A DNA stretch of 64,000 nt from Mesorhizobium amorphae (GTDB taxonomy: Bacteria; Pseudomonadota; Alphaproteobacteria; Rhizobiales; Rhizobiaceae), in assembly GCF_014843845.1 (NCBI RefSeq), contig NZ_JHQS01000128.1:1-64000 (forward strand), read 5' to 3'. The translations under genes were made by a program, and so were the position numbers. Shown here in pieces: positions 34,913-43,630 of this stretch. The notes below the pieces were generated by a model. That model saw only the letters and a program-made list of their open reading frames with translations. It did no database searches and had not been told where the DNA came from. Positions within the stretch are counted from its first letter, which is position 1. Each line of letters begins with the position of its first letter.

Positions 34913-35167
34913 ATGGCCGATGGCAATCAAAGTATCATGGAAAAAGCTGAAGCCCGCTTTGTCGACAAGCAGAAAAAGACAGCGGAACGAAACAAGGCGA
35001 CCGCCGAATATATGTCCGAGGCCAAGGCCCGGATCATCAAGACGGCAAGGCTGCGCGAATTGCGGCTGGCCAAGGAAGAGGCCGATCGCGTGGCGGAGGC
35101 CCTGAACCCGACGCCGAAGAAGAAGCGGGTGGCCAAGAAGGTCGCCGCAACGGAGGTCAAGTCATGA
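34913..35167 (+). CDS. hypothetical protein, Lys/Ala-rich coiled coil
   Basis: 84 residues from ATG 34913 with GGAG about 10 nt upstream. The sequence is highly charged, begins MADGNQSIMEKAEARF, and has a helical KQKKTAERNKATAEYMSEAK region and a basic tail KKKRVAKKVAA. No family recognised. It overlaps the DUF1488 gene by 4 nt (ATGA), so the two are probably cotranslated. Confidence 0.7.
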   Translation: MADGNQSIMEKAEARFVDKQKKTAERNKATAEYMSEAKARIIKTARLRELRLAKEEADRVAEALNPTPKKKRVAKKVAATEVKS

Positions 35168-35430
35168 GCCTCACATTCCCCAATCGCAGCCGCAGCTATG
35201 ACGCGGCGGGTCGGCGCATCCGATTTGTCGGCCATGACGGCATGTTCCAGATTTCCTTCTCGGTCGCAGCGGATGCCATGTCGAAGATGCGACCCGAAAC
35301 CGCAGCCGATGAGGCCGGCTATCTCGCCGCCTTCGATACGGCCAGCAGCGCCATATACGACGTCGCCAGGACGGCCTACGACCGCACCCGCAAGAGCATG
35401 TATGTGCTGACAGCGGCTGATTTTCGCTAA
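35164..35430 (+). CDS. DUF1488 family protein
   Basis: 88 residues from ATG 35164, overlapping the previous gene by 4 nt. The start LTFPNRSRSYDAAGRRIRFVGHDG and the later FSVAADAM with a helical C-terminus are the DUF1488 pattern, small cytoplasmic proteins of unknown function common in alpha- and betaproteobacteria. No signal peptide or catalytic residues visible. Confidence 0.85.
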   Translation: MSLTFPNRSRSYDAAGRRIRFVGHDGMFQISFSVAADAMSKMRPETAADEAGYLAAFDTASSAIYDVARTAYDRTRKSMYVLTAADFR

Positions 35431-35825
35431 CTGAATCTTGTTCGCAGTCAGCCGGCTGAGTTGGCAGCAGGATCACACCTTGCGATCTATGCGCCCGCCG
35501 CTCGACATCTTTGCGGTTCAGCCAGTTGAGCATCTCCCCGCATGGCGGCGACAGAGTCGTATTTCCGAGATCATGCGCGTTCATGATCCGGAGAAGACGG
35601 ACTGATTCGTGCCGTCCACCATGCGGGTCGTCATCTGGCGGAACGCGCCCAACGCGGCTAGGGCCTGTTCCACCCCAATGGATTGGGATGGCTCCATCTT
35701 TTTGTTCAAGCATGATCTTTTCCGAAAACCGGATTCCACTTTTCGGGATCATGCTCTAGGCTGCAAGCGAATTGCCGGTGGTGCAACAAAGCTTGTTCAA
35801 GGCGTAACGGGCGAGGGAGAAAACG
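35431..35825. other. intergenic region with repeat and possible gene remnant
   Basis: 395 nt. The right part carries a copy of the intergenic repeat (35709-35755). The left and middle have codon-like sequence on the minus strand (for example FRQMTTRMVDGTNQSVFSG) interrupted by stops, so it may be a remnant of a gene, but I cannot name it. Confidence 0.4.
35709..35755 (-). repeat. short intergenic repeat, copy 4
   Basis: Perfect 9-nt arms AGCATGATC/GATCATGCT enclose, on the minus strand, the core CGAAAAGTG-N5-CGGTTTTCG. It is the best-preserved copy and can fold into a long hairpin. Confidence 0.7.
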
Positions 35826-36233
35826 ATGACGGCGCCCGACGATTTGCTGCAGGCCTTATTCCTGAGATTGAAGAGCGATGCCTCGCTGTCGGCGCTGCTG
35901 GGCGGCGCCGGATTGCTCGAGCAAGCGACCGACAACGCCGCCTTCCCCTATGTAACCTGCGGCCACACCAGCGCCTTCGACCTTGACACCGGCGCCGACA
36001 ACGATGCCGATCAGCTTGTCACGCTGCATGTCTGGTCGAAAGCCCATGGCGGAGCCGAGACGCGTGTCATCATGGACACTATCGAGGCGCGCCTTGCCGA
36101 CGCGGCGCTGGCCATCGGCCCGCATGGCCAGACACGCCTGTCGCTGGAATTCGCCGAGGCCCGCTATGACGAGGATCTGGCGGTCCATCATGGCATGCTG
36201 CGCTTTCGCGCCATCACGCAGGAAAACGCGTGA
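35826..36233 (+). CDS. DUF3168 protein (phage/GTA tail-completion type), orphan
   Basis: 135 residues from ATG 35826 with GAGGGAG upstream. Begins DDLLQALFLRLKSDASLSALLGG, then a TDNAAFPYVTCGHTSAFDLDTG strand region and VTLHVWSKAHGGAETRVIMDTIEARL, the DUF3168 pattern of phage tail and gene transfer agent clusters. In such clusters it lies between head and major tail genes; none of those is present here. It may be a remnant of a prophage or GTA region or a moved gene. Confidence 0.8.
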   Translation: MTAPDDLLQALFLRLKSDASLSALLGGAGLLEQATDNAAFPYVTCGHTSAFDLDTGADNDADQLVTLHVWSKAHGGAETRVIMDTIEARLADAALAIGPHGQTRLSLEFAEARYDEDLAVHHGMLRFRAITQENA

Positions 36234-36390
36234 CACGCTTTCAATATCGGTGAATCGGAGTCTAGACTGGACTTTCGCTGATATCACCGGGTGGGCGGTG
36301 GATCTCGGGTTGCAGGGGTGTGGCGGGCATGGTTTTTCGGGCGTTCACCGTTCATTTCACGTTCAGCACCGATGCGTTACAACGCTGACC

Positions 36391-36690
36391 ATGAACACAC
36401 TTCGCTCCCATCTTCGAACCGCGACACTGGCGCTTGCAGCGGCCGGCCTGTTTGCGTCGCAGGCGACGGCAATGCCGGTCGTCGCGCCCGCCGACACCCA
36501 GCCGATCGTGCTGGCTGCGTCGGACTGCTATGCGATCGGCCAACAGGTAGCCGAGCAGTATGGGGGCACGCTGGCCAAGGCCTCGCAGTCGACGCGCGGC
36601 GGCCAGCCGGTCTGCGTCATCGTCGTGCTGGTGCCGGGCAAGGACGGCCAGCGTCCGCGCCGCTCCGAAATCGTCGTTCCGCTGAACTGA
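36391..36690 (+). CDS. small periplasmic protein, candidate FeuN
   Basis: 99 residues from ATG 36391. Signal peptide at about residues 1-26 (LALAAAGLFASQATA). The mature part is short (about 73 residues) with SDCYAIGQQVAEQYGGTLAK and GQPVCVIVVLVPG, which resembles a PepSY-like fold with two cysteines. It lies 90 nt upstream of feuP. In Sinorhizobium a small periplasmic protein, FeuN, from this position restrains the FeuQ kinase; position and size fit, but I cannot verify homology by eye. Confidence 0.65.
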   Translation: MNTLRSHLRTATLALAAAGLFASQATAMPVVAPADTQPIVLAASDCYAIGQQVAEQYGGTLAKASQSTRGGQPVCVIVVLVPGKDGQRPRRSEIVVPLN

Positions 36691-36780
36691 CCCGATCTTC
36701 CATCTAACAGGCCTCCGTTTCCCAGACCGCCGGAATCGGCCTATATCTGACCCCGGATCCGTCAACAGGTTCTAACCGTC

Positions 36781-37446
36781 ATGCGCGTGCTCGTCGTCGA
36801 AGATGACAAGGATCTCAACCGGCAGATAGCGGATGCGCTGGTCGATGCCGGCTATGTCGTCGACCGCGCCTTCGACGGCGAGGAAGGGCATTTCCTCGGC
36901 GACACCGAACCCTACGACGCGGTGGTGCTCGACATCGGCCTGCCGCAGATGGACGGCATCAGCGTCGTCGAGCGCTGGCGCCGCGGCGGCCGCAAGATGC
37001 CGGTGCTGATCCTGACGGCGCGCGACCGCTGGAGCGACAAGGTGTCGGGCATCGATGCCGGCGCCGACGACTATGTCACCAAGCCGTTCCATATCGAGGA
37101 GGTGCTGGCGAGGGTGCGGGCGCTTATCCGCCGCGCCGCCGGCCATGCCTCGTCGGAATTGACCTGCGGGCCGCTGCGCCTCGACACCAAGGCCTCCAAG
37201 GCCGATGTCGACGGCCAGCCGTTGAAGCTGACCTCGCATGAATTCCGGCTGCTGGCCTATCTGATGCACCATATGGGCGAGGTCGTGTCGCGCACCGAGC
37301 TGGTCGAGCATCTCTATGACCAGGATTTCGATCGCGACTCAAACACCATCGAGGTCTTCGTCGGCCGGCTTCGCAAGAAGATGGGCATCGACATGATCGA
37401 AACCGTGCGCGGCATGGGCTACCGCATGCGTGAGCCGGAGGCGTAA
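36781..37446 (+). CDS. feuP: OmpR-family response regulator FeuP-like
   Basis: 221 residues. Receiver domain (about residues 1-115) begins MRVLVVEDDKDLNRQIADAL; the phospho-acceptor is Asp51 (VVLDIGLP), with Thr in LTARD and Lys in YVTKPF. A winged helix follows (about 125-220), ending TIEVFVGRLRKKMG and IETVRGMGYRM. It overlaps the kinase gene by 17 nt. FeuP/FeuQ was described in rhizobia for osmoadaptation, cyclic glucan export and symbiosis. The name is assigned from the PhoP-like sequence, the PhoQ-like partner and the neighbouring ccm genes, as in other rhizobia. Confidence 0.88.
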   Translation: MRVLVVEDDKDLNRQIADALVDAGYVVDRAFDGEEGHFLGDTEPYDAVVLDIGLPQMDGISVVERWRRGGRKMPVLILTARDRWSDKVSGIDAGADDYVTKPFHIEEVLARVRALIRRAAGHASSELTCGPLRLDTKASKADVDGQPLKLTSHEFRLLAYLMHHMGEVVSRTELVEHLYDQDFDRDSNTIEVFVGRLRKKMGIDMIETVRGMGYRMREPEA

Positions 37447-38863
37447 GGCGGAACCTCTCACCTCAAAACCGGTCGTCTCCAAGACGCTTTCGGCGCGGTT
37501 CTGGCCGCGCTCGCTGGCGTTTCGCGTCATCGCCTTCTCGACCTTGTGGGCGATCCTGACGCTGGTCGTCATCTTCACCCTCATCACCACGCTCTACCGC
37601 CAGGCCAGCGAGCGCGGCTTCGACAGCCTGCTTTCGGCTCATCTGTTCAACCTGATCGGCTCGGTCGGCGTTTCCGAAAGCGGCCAGCTGACCGGCGCGC
37701 CGGACCTCGGCGACCTGCGCTTTTCCGAACCGAATTCGGGCTGGTACTGGTCGGTTGAACCGGCCTCCGAGGGCGTGCATGGCGAACTGCACTCCTCTTC
37801 GATGACCAAGGCGATTCTTTCGCCGAGCGTCGCCGAGGTTCCCTTCAACGCCAGCTTCCAGCGCAGCTATGGCAGCGAAGGCATCGATGGCGAGGAGTTG
37901 GAGGTGTTCGAAAGCGAATTCGTCCTCGATGCCAAGAACCGGGCCGCGCGCTTTCGCGTCATGGGCAACCAGACCGAACTGGAGCAGGAGATCGCCAGCT
38001 TCCAGCGCCGCCTCTTGACCTATCTGTCGCTGTTCGGCGTCGGCATGATCGCCATCAACGCCTTCGCCATCCTGATCGGCCTGCAGCCCTTGCGCCGCGT
38101 CCGCAACGCGCTCGCCATGGTGCGCGAGGGCACGGCGCAGCGGCTCGACGGCAGTTTTCCGGCCGAGATCGAACCGCTTGCCAACGAGACCAACGCACTG
38201 ATCGAGAACAACAAGCGCATCGTCGAGCGTTCGCGCACGCAGGTCGGCAACCTCGCCCATTCGCTGAAGACGCCGCTGGCCGTGCTGCTCAACGAGGGCC
38301 GGGCGCTCGGCGGCGCCAAGGGCCAGCTCATCACCGAGCAGGCCGCCTCGATGCAGAAGCAGGTCGACCATTATCTGCAGCGGGCGCGCGTCGCCGCCCA
38401 GCGCGACAGCGTCGTCTACCGCACCCCGGTGGCGCCCCTGGTCCAGCGCATGGTGCGCGTGCTGCAAAAGCTCAACCCTGAGACAACCCTCACGCTTTCA
38501 CTGCCGGCCACCGACATCATCTTCGGCGGCGAGCGCGAGGACCTGGAGGAACTGTTGGGCAATCTCCTCGACAACGCCATGAAATGGGCCAGGGGTGCGG
38601 TCGCCGTGTCGGTCTCGCGTGTCCCCGGCAAGGATGCCAATTTGTTCGAGATCGCCATCGAGGATGACGGTCCGGGCATTCCCGAGGACAAGGCGCGCGA
38701 GGCGCTGAAGCGCGGACGGCGCCTCGACGAAACCAAACCTGGCACGGGGCTCGGCCTCGCCATTGTCGCCGACCTCGTCAACGAGTATGGAGGCGGTCTG
38801 GCGCTTGAACGCTCCGTCATGGGCGGGTTGAAGGCGGCGGTGCGGTTGCGGAGCCTTCAGTGA
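37430..38863 (+). CDS. feuQ: sensor histidine kinase FeuQ-like
   Basis: 477 residues from GTG 37430 (overlaps feuP by 17 nt; later starts possible). Two membrane segments at about residues 30-55 and 195-215 enclose a periplasmic sensor domain; HAMP-like linker; then HisKA with LAHSLKTPLAVLLNEG (the HSLKTPL form of PhoQ-type kinases), N box LLGNLLDNAMKWA, and G boxes EDDGPGI and GTGLGLAIVADL. It phosphorylates the FeuP-type regulator in response to periplasmic signals; in Sinorhizobium its output is restrained by a small periplasmic protein, possibly the product at 36391-36690. Confidence 0.88.
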   Translation: MSRRRKAEPLTSKPVVSKTLSARFWPRSLAFRVIAFSTLWAILTLVVIFTLITTLYRQASERGFDSLLSAHLFNLIGSVGVSESGQLTGAPDLGDLRFSEPNSGWYWSVEPASEGVHGELHSSSMTKAILSPSVAEVPFNASFQRSYGSEGIDGEELEVFESEFVLDAKNRAARFRVMGNQTELEQEIASFQRRLLTYLSLFGVGMIAINAFAILIGLQPLRRVRNALAMVREGTAQRLDGSFPAEIEPLANETNALIENNKRIVERSRTQVGNLAHSLKTPLAVLLNEGRALGGAKGQLITEQAASMQKQVDHYLQRARVAAQRDSVVYRTPVAPLVQRMVRVLQKLNPETTLTLSLPATDIIFGGEREDLEELLGNLLDNAMKWARGAVAVSVSRVPGKDANLFEIAIEDDGPGIPEDKAREALKRGRRLDETKPGTGLGLAIVADLVNEYGGGLALERSVMGGLKAAVRLRSLQ

Positions 38864-38981
38864 TGCTATTTTCAATGGTGGGCTGCGGCCAAATTTCCGA
38901 CAAATATCAATACTATGGCCTTGCCAGCTTCCCGATGGCGCGGCCCCCAGTTCATCCTGCTCGAGAAATCCGGTTGTTGGC

Positions 38982-39425
38982 ATGAAGATTCGCGTCGCGC
39001 TCCTTTCCGCACTGCTCGCCGTTTCCGGCTGTGGGACGTTGGGCAAGGGCGGCCCTGGCGCGGCGGTCACGCCGGCGCCGGCCGCCACGCCTCCGGCCGG
39101 CAGCAAGGTGGCGACGACGATCATTTCGGCCATGGCCGGTGGCCTTGTCGGCGGATCGATCGGCTCCGGCCTGAGCGATGCCGACAAGCGCAAGGCGCTG
39201 GAAGCCGAGTACAAGGCGCTCGAATACACGGCGAGCGGCCAGAAGGTGACGTGGAAGAGCGACAGTTCGGGCCGTTCCGGCGAAGTCGTTGCCGCCCAGC
39301 CCTATCGGGTCGGCTCGCAGGATTGCCGGCAATACACCCATACGGTGTTCAGCGGCGCCGCCGGGGCCACCGCGCGCGGCACCGCCTGCCGCAACGCCGA
39401 CGGCAGCTGGACGCCGCTGACCTAG
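38982..39425 (+). CDS. glycine-zipper surface lipoprotein (RT0821/Lpp0805 type)
   Basis: 147 residues from ATG 38982. A lipoprotein signal ends in VSGC at residue 17, so the mature protein is lipidated. A Pro/Ala-rich linker leads to a glycine zipper (AGGLVGGSIGSGL, about residues 52-64), a short helix DADKRKALEAEYKALEY, then a domain with ASGQKVTWKSD and DCRQYTHTVF. The pattern matches the 17-kDa surface antigen-like/RT0821 family, probably anchored in the outer membrane. Function unknown. Confidence 0.85.
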   Translation: MKIRVALLSALLAVSGCGTLGKGGPGAAVTPAPAATPPAGSKVATTIISAMAGGLVGGSIGSGLSDADKRKALEAEYKALEYTASGQKVTWKSDSSGRSGEVVAAQPYRVGSQDCRQYTHTVFSGAAGATARGTACRNADGSWTPLT

Positions 39426-39540
39426 CCGGATTGACAACCCCAGCCCGGCTGACAGGTCAGGGACTTCGGCGCACGTGCCGTCAAAGCGTCGCAGGATGCC
39501 CATGTTGGCAGGGCAGGGCTCTGCCGGTATTGGATGAAAG

Positions 39541-40677
39541 ATGCTGTTCTGGGTCATAGCTGCAATCCTCACGCTGGGCGCCAGCCTTGCGGTGCTGCTG
39601 CCGCTGGCCGGTGGCCCGAAGGGCGCGTCGGCTCCCGGCGACCACGACCTTGAGGTTTATCGCGATCAGCTCGCCGAGCTTGACCGCGATGTGGCGCGCG
39701 GTCTGATCCAGCCGGCCGACGCCGAGGAGGCGCGTGCCGAAATCGGCCGTCGCATCCTGCGCCTTGGCACCACCGGTCAGGCCGGCACGGCCGCGCGGCG
39801 GCCGTCGGTGACGACAAGGCTGGTGGCGACTGTGGCGGTGCTGGCGGTTCCGCTGATCAGCTGGGGGCTTTACATCAAGCTCGGCTCGCCCGATTTGCCT
39901 TCGCAGCCGCTCGCCGAGCGGCTCGCCAAGAATCCTGCCGACTCCTCGGTGGACGAGCTGGTCGCTCGCGCCGAGGCGCATCTGGCCGCCAACCCTTCCG
40001 ATGGCCGCGGCTGGGACGTGCTGGCGCCAATCTATCTGCGCCTGCAGCGCTATTCCGACGCGGTGGCCGCTTATCGCAACGCTATCCGCCTCGACGGCGT
40101 CAGCGCCACTCGCCAGTCTGGTCTCGGCGAGGCGATCGCCAATGCCGCCGGCGGTATCGTCTCGGCCGAGGCGCAGGACGCGTTCGAGGCGGCGTTGAAG
40201 CTCGATCCGGCCAATGCGAAGGCAAGCTTCTACCTGGCGATGGGCCTGGCGCAGGAAGGCCGTGCCGCGGAGGCGACGACGGCCTGGCAGAACATGCTCG
40301 GCACGTTGCCGCCGGAATCGCCCTGGCGCCGCGCCGTCGAGCAGGCGCTGGCCGAAAACGCGAAGAGGACCGTCGCGTCGGGAACGCCCGCCAACGGCCC
40401 GGATGCGCAGGCGGTCGAAGCGGCGCAGTCGATGTCGCCGCAGGACCGCCAGGCGATGATCGAGACAATGGTCGCCGGGCTCGACGAGAAGCTCAAACAA
40501 AACCCGCGCGACACGGAAGGATGGATGCGGCTCATTCGTTCCTATGTCGTGCTTGGCAAGGCCGACCAGGCGCGCGATGCGCTGAGCCGCGGCATAGCCG
40601 TCTTTGGCGCCGACAGCGAGGAAGCGAAAAAGTTCACCGCCTTTGCCGCCTCGCTCGGCCTGACGGCGACGGAGTAG
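39541..40677 (+). CDS. ccmI: cytochrome c maturation protein CcmI (CycH)
   Basis: 378 residues from ATG 39541. Two membrane segments (about residues 1-22 and 92-112) enclose a cytoplasmic loop with DHDLEVYRDQLAELDRDVARGLI, the classic CcmI-1 motif; the C-terminal periplasmic part has TPR-type repeats (AHLAANPSDGRGWDVLAPIY, PANAKASFYLAMGLAQEGR). CcmI chaperones apocytochrome c to the CcmFH haem lyase. First gene of ccmI-ccmE-ccmF-ccmH, the rhizobial cycHJKL operon. Confidence 0.93.
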   Translation: MLFWVIAAILTLGASLAVLLPLAGGPKGASAPGDHDLEVYRDQLAELDRDVARGLIQPADAEEARAEIGRRILRLGTTGQAGTAARRPSVTTRLVATVAVLAVPLISWGLYIKLGSPDLPSQPLAERLAKNPADSSVDELVARAEAHLAANPSDGRGWDVLAPIYLRLQRYSDAVAAYRNAIRLDGVSATRQSGLGEAIANAAGGIVSAEAQDAFEAALKLDPANAKASFYLAMGLAQEGRAAEATTAWQNMLGTLPPESPWRRAVEQALAENAKRTVASGTPANGPDAQAVEAAQSMSPQDRQAMIETMVAGLDEKLKQNPRDTEGWMRLIRSYVVLGKADQARDALSRGIAVFGADSEEAKKFTAFAASLGLTATE

Positions 40678-40680
40678 ACG

Positions 40681-41124
40681 ATGACGCGCAGGCAGAAGAG
40701 ATTGTCGGTGATCGTCGCGGGGTTGGCTTTCCTCGGTGCCGCCACGGGTCTCACCTTCTACGCGCTCGGCCAGAAGGCCTCCTATTTCTACATGCCCGGA
40801 GATCTCGCCACCGCAACCGTCCAGCCCGGACAGCGCATTCGGCTCGGCGGTCTGGTCGCAAAGGGCACCATCGAGCGCGGGCAGGGCGCGACCGTCGCAT
40901 TTTCGGTGACCGACAAGCAGAAATCGGTCAAGGTCACCTATACCGGGATCCTGCCCGACCTGTTCCGCGAGGAGCAGGGCGTCATCACCGAGGGCAGCTT
41001 CGGCCCGGACGGCGTCTTTGTCGCCGACAGCGTGCTGGCAAAGCATGACGAGCGCTACATGCCCAAGGAAGTTGCCGACGGCCTCAAGGCCAAGGGCGTC
41101 TGGCAGGAGAGCAAGAGTGAGTGA
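40681..41124 (+). CDS. ccmE: cytochrome c maturation haem chaperone CcmE (CycJ)
   Basis: 147 residues, starting 3 nt after ccmI. N-terminal membrane anchor (MTRRQKRLSVIVAGLAFLG), then the OB-fold domain with IRLGGLVAKGTIERG and GILPDLFREEQGVITEG. The haem-binding His is in LAKHDERYMPKEV near the C-terminus. CcmE carries haem from CcmC to CcmF in the periplasm. The intergenic repeat that follows begins just before its stop. Confidence 0.95.
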   Translation: MTRRQKRLSVIVAGLAFLGAATGLTFYALGQKASYFYMPGDLATATVQPGQRIRLGGLVAKGTIERGQGATVAFSVTDKQKSVKVTYTGILPDLFREEQGVITEGSFGPDGVFVADSVLAKHDERYMPKEVADGLKAKGVWQESKSE

Positions 41125-41176
41125 GCAGGTTCCGCAAAAGTGCCACGCGGTTTTGCGACCAGAACCTGCGACAAAA
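41123..41176 (+). repeat. short intergenic repeat, copy 5, between ccmE and ccmF
   Basis: GAGCAGGTTCCGC and its partial inverse enclose the core GCAAAAGTG-N5-CGGTTTTGC. It fills the ccmE-ccmF gap, inside an operon whose other junctions are 3 nt or overlapping. Confidence 0.65.
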
Positions 41177-41186
41177 CAGGTGACCC

Positions 41187-43169
41187 TTGGTTGAAACCGG
41201 ACATTTCGCCCTCGTCCTCGCCTTCGCGCTGTCGCTGGTGCAGATGCTGGTGCCTCTCTATGGCGCGCGCGCCGGCAACCAGAAGATGATGGCGGTCGGC
41301 GGTCCGGTGGCGGTGACCGGCTTCGCGCTCACCGCGCTCTCTTTCGCGGCGTTGGCAATCGCCTACGCAAGCTCCGACTTCTCGGTGGCGAGCGTCTGGG
41401 AGAATTCGCATTCGCTGCAGCCGCTGATCTACAAGATCACCGGAACCTGGGGCAATCACGAAGGCTCGATGCTGCTCTGGGTGCTGATCCTGACCTTCTT
41501 CGGCGCTCTTGTTGCCGCCTTCGGCTCCAACCTTCCGGCAACGCTCAAGGCCAATGTGCTGGCCGTGCAGGGCGCTATCGGCGCCGCCTTCTTCCTGTTC
41601 ATCCTGGCGACGTCCAATCCCTTCACCCGGCTCAACCCGGCCCCGATCGAGGGCCGCGACCTCAACCCGGTGCTGCAGGATCTCGGCCTCGCCATTCATC
41701 CGCCGCTGCTCTATCTCGGCTATGTCGGCTTCTCGATCTGCTTTTCATTCTCGGTCGCCGCCCTCATCGAGGGCCGCATCGACGCCTCCTGGGCGCGTTG
41801 GGTACGGCCGTGGACGCTGGTCGCCTGGATGTTCCTCACCGGCGGCATCGCCATGGGCTCCTACTGGGCCTATTACGAGCTCGGCTGGGGCGGCTTCTGG
41901 TTCTGGGATCCGGTCGAGAACGCCTCCTTCATGCCATGGCTGGCGGGCACGGCGCTGCTGCATTCTGCGATCGTCATGGAAAAGCGCTCGGCGCTGAAGA
42001 TCTGGACGCTGCTGCTCGCCATCCTCACCTTCTCGCTGTCGCTGCTCGGCACCTTCCTGGTGCGCTCCGGCGTGCTGACCTCGGTGCATGCCTTCGCCAC
42101 CGACCCGACGCGCGGCGTCTTTATCCTCTGCATCCTGACGCTGTTCATCGGCGGCTCGCTGGCACTGTTCGCCTTGCGCGCCTCGAGGCTGACGGCCGGC
42201 GGCCTGTTCCATCCGATCTCGCGCGAAGGCGCTTTAGTCCTCAACAATCTGTTCCTCACCACCGCAACCGCCACCGTCCTGGTCGGCACGCTCTATCCGC
42301 TGGCGCTCGAAGCCGTCACCGGCGGCAAGATCTCGGTCGGCGCGCCGTTCTTCGACCTGACATTCGGCCCGCTGATGCTGCCGCTGCTGGCGATCGTGCC
42401 GTTCGGTCCGCTGCTTGCTTGGAAGCGCGGCGACGTCTTCGCCGCCGCCCAGCGCCTGATGGCGGCCTTTGCCGCGGCACTTGCCGCCATGCTGGTAACG
42501 GTCCTGTTCGTCGATGGCGCCTCGGTGTTCGCGGCGCTTGGCGTCGGCCTTGCCGTCTGGCTGGTCTGCGGTGCGCTCACCGATCTCGCCGTCAAATCGG
42601 GCTTCGGCTCGGTGACGCCCGCCATCATGCTGCGGCGCTTCGCCGGCCTGCCGCGCTCGGTGTTCGGCACCGCGCTCGCCCATCTCGGCCTTGGCCTGAC
42701 GCTGCTCGGCATCGTCGGCACGCTCAGCTTCGGCACCGAGAAGATCCTGTCCATGCATGCCGGCGAGACCGTCGAACTGTCGGGCAACACGCTGCGCTTC
42801 GAAGGGCTCTACCCGGCCCAAGGGCCGAACTATAGCGAGGATCGCGGCCGCTTCGTCGTCATCGGCGCCGACGGCAACGCAAAGGGCGAGATCAGCTCGG
42901 CCAAGCGCTTCTTTCCGGTGCGGCAGACGACGACGACCGAATCCGGCATCAGGACTGTTTGGTTCAGCCAGCTCTATCTGTCGCTGGGCGATGAGGGCAA
43001 TGACGGCTCCGTCGTCGTCAGGCTGTGGTGGAAGCCGCTGGTGACGCTGATCTGGGGCGGCGCCCTGGTGATGATGGCGGGCGCGGCAATGTCGCTGATG
43101 GACCGCCGACTGCGCGTCGGCGCGCCGTCGCGCCGCAAGAAACTCGTGCCTTCCGCGAGCCTGTCATGA
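41187..43169 (+). CDS. ccmF: cytochrome c haem lyase subunit CcmF (CycK)
   Basis: 660 residues from TTG 41187, chosen because the family N-terminus VETGHFALVLAFALSLVQ begins at the next codon. About 15 hydrophobic segments. The WWD-type haem domain is visible (WGGFWFWDPVENASFMPWL), as are GIAMGSYWAYYELG and the conserved NPFTRL and HPPLLYLGYVG. CcmF with CcmH ligates haem to apocytochrome c in the inner membrane. Confidence 0.95.
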   Translation: MVETGHFALVLAFALSLVQMLVPLYGARAGNQKMMAVGGPVAVTGFALTALSFAALAIAYASSDFSVASVWENSHSLQPLIYKITGTWGNHEGSMLLWVLILTFFGALVAAFGSNLPATLKANVLAVQGAIGAAFFLFILATSNPFTRLNPAPIEGRDLNPVLQDLGLAIHPPLLYLGYVGFSICFSFSVAALIEGRIDASWARWVRPWTLVAWMFLTGGIAMGSYWAYYELGWGGFWFWDPVENASFMPWLAGTALLHSAIVMEKRSALKIWTLLLAILTFSLSLLGTFLVRSGVLTSVHAFATDPTRGVFILCILTLFIGGSLALFALRASRLTAGGLFHPISREGALVLNNLFLTTATATVLVGTLYPLALEAVTGGKISVGAPFFDLTFGPLMLPLLAIVPFGPLLAWKRGDVFAAAQRLMAAFAAALAAMLVTVLFVDGASVFAALGVGLAVWLVCGALTDLAVKSGFGSVTPAIMLRRFAGLPRSVFGTALAHLGLGLTLLGIVGTLSFGTEKILSMHAGETVELSGNTLRFEGLYPAQGPNYSEDRGRFVVIGADGNAKGEISSAKRFFPVRQTTTTESGIRTVWFSQLYLSLGDEGNDGSVVVRLWWKPLVTLIWGGALVMMAGAAMSLMDRRLRVGAPSRRKKLVPSASLS

Positions 43170-43630
43170 TGGCAAGGGTCTCGCTGGCTTCGCTGGTGCT
43201 GTTGCTGGGCCTGCTGTTCGCCGGCAGCGCCTTCGCGGTGAAGCCTGACGAGGTGCTCTCGGATCCCGCGCTGGAGGCGAGGGCGCGAACCCTGTCGGAA
43301 GGGCTGCGCTGCATGGTCTGCCAGAACCAGTCGATCGACGAATCCGACGCCGATCTCGCCCGCGACCTGCGCATCCTGGTGCGCCAGCGGCTTGTCGCAG
43401 GCGACACCGACCAGCAGGTGATGGACTATGTCGTTTCGCGCTACGGCGAGTTCGTGCTGCTGAAGCCGCGCTTCAGCCTGAGCAATGCCTTGCTCTGGGG
43501 CACGCCGGTGCTCTTGCTTCTGGCCGGCGGCATCTTCATCGTGCTCACGGCGCGATCGCGCCGTTCGACGGCAACGAAGTCCCTGACCGCCGAGGAGCAG
43601 GCGGCGCTGGAAAAGATGCTGCGCGACTGA
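43166..43630 (+). CDS. ccmH: cytochrome c maturation protein CcmH (CycL)
   Basis: 154 residues from ATG 43166, overlapping ccmF by 4 nt (ATGA). Signal peptide (residues 1-24), then the thiol motif LRCMVCQNQSI with Cys49 and Cys52, and a C-terminal membrane segment (about residues 110-130). CcmH reduces the apocytochrome CxxCH disulfide for haem attachment. Last gene of the ccm operon; 120 nt separate it from degP. Confidence 0.95.
   Translation: MMARVSLASLVLLLGLLFAGSAFAVKPDEVLSDPALEARARTLSEGLRCMVCQNQSIDESDADLARDLRILVRQRLVAGDTDQQVMDYVVSRYGEFVLLKPRFSLSNALLWGTPVLLLLAGGIFIVLTARSRRSTATKSLTAEEQAALEKMLRD

Noticed and set aside
34753..34950. Short open frame before the 34913 gene
   Set aside because: AT-rich promoter DNA; no ribosome-binding site and no homology recalled.
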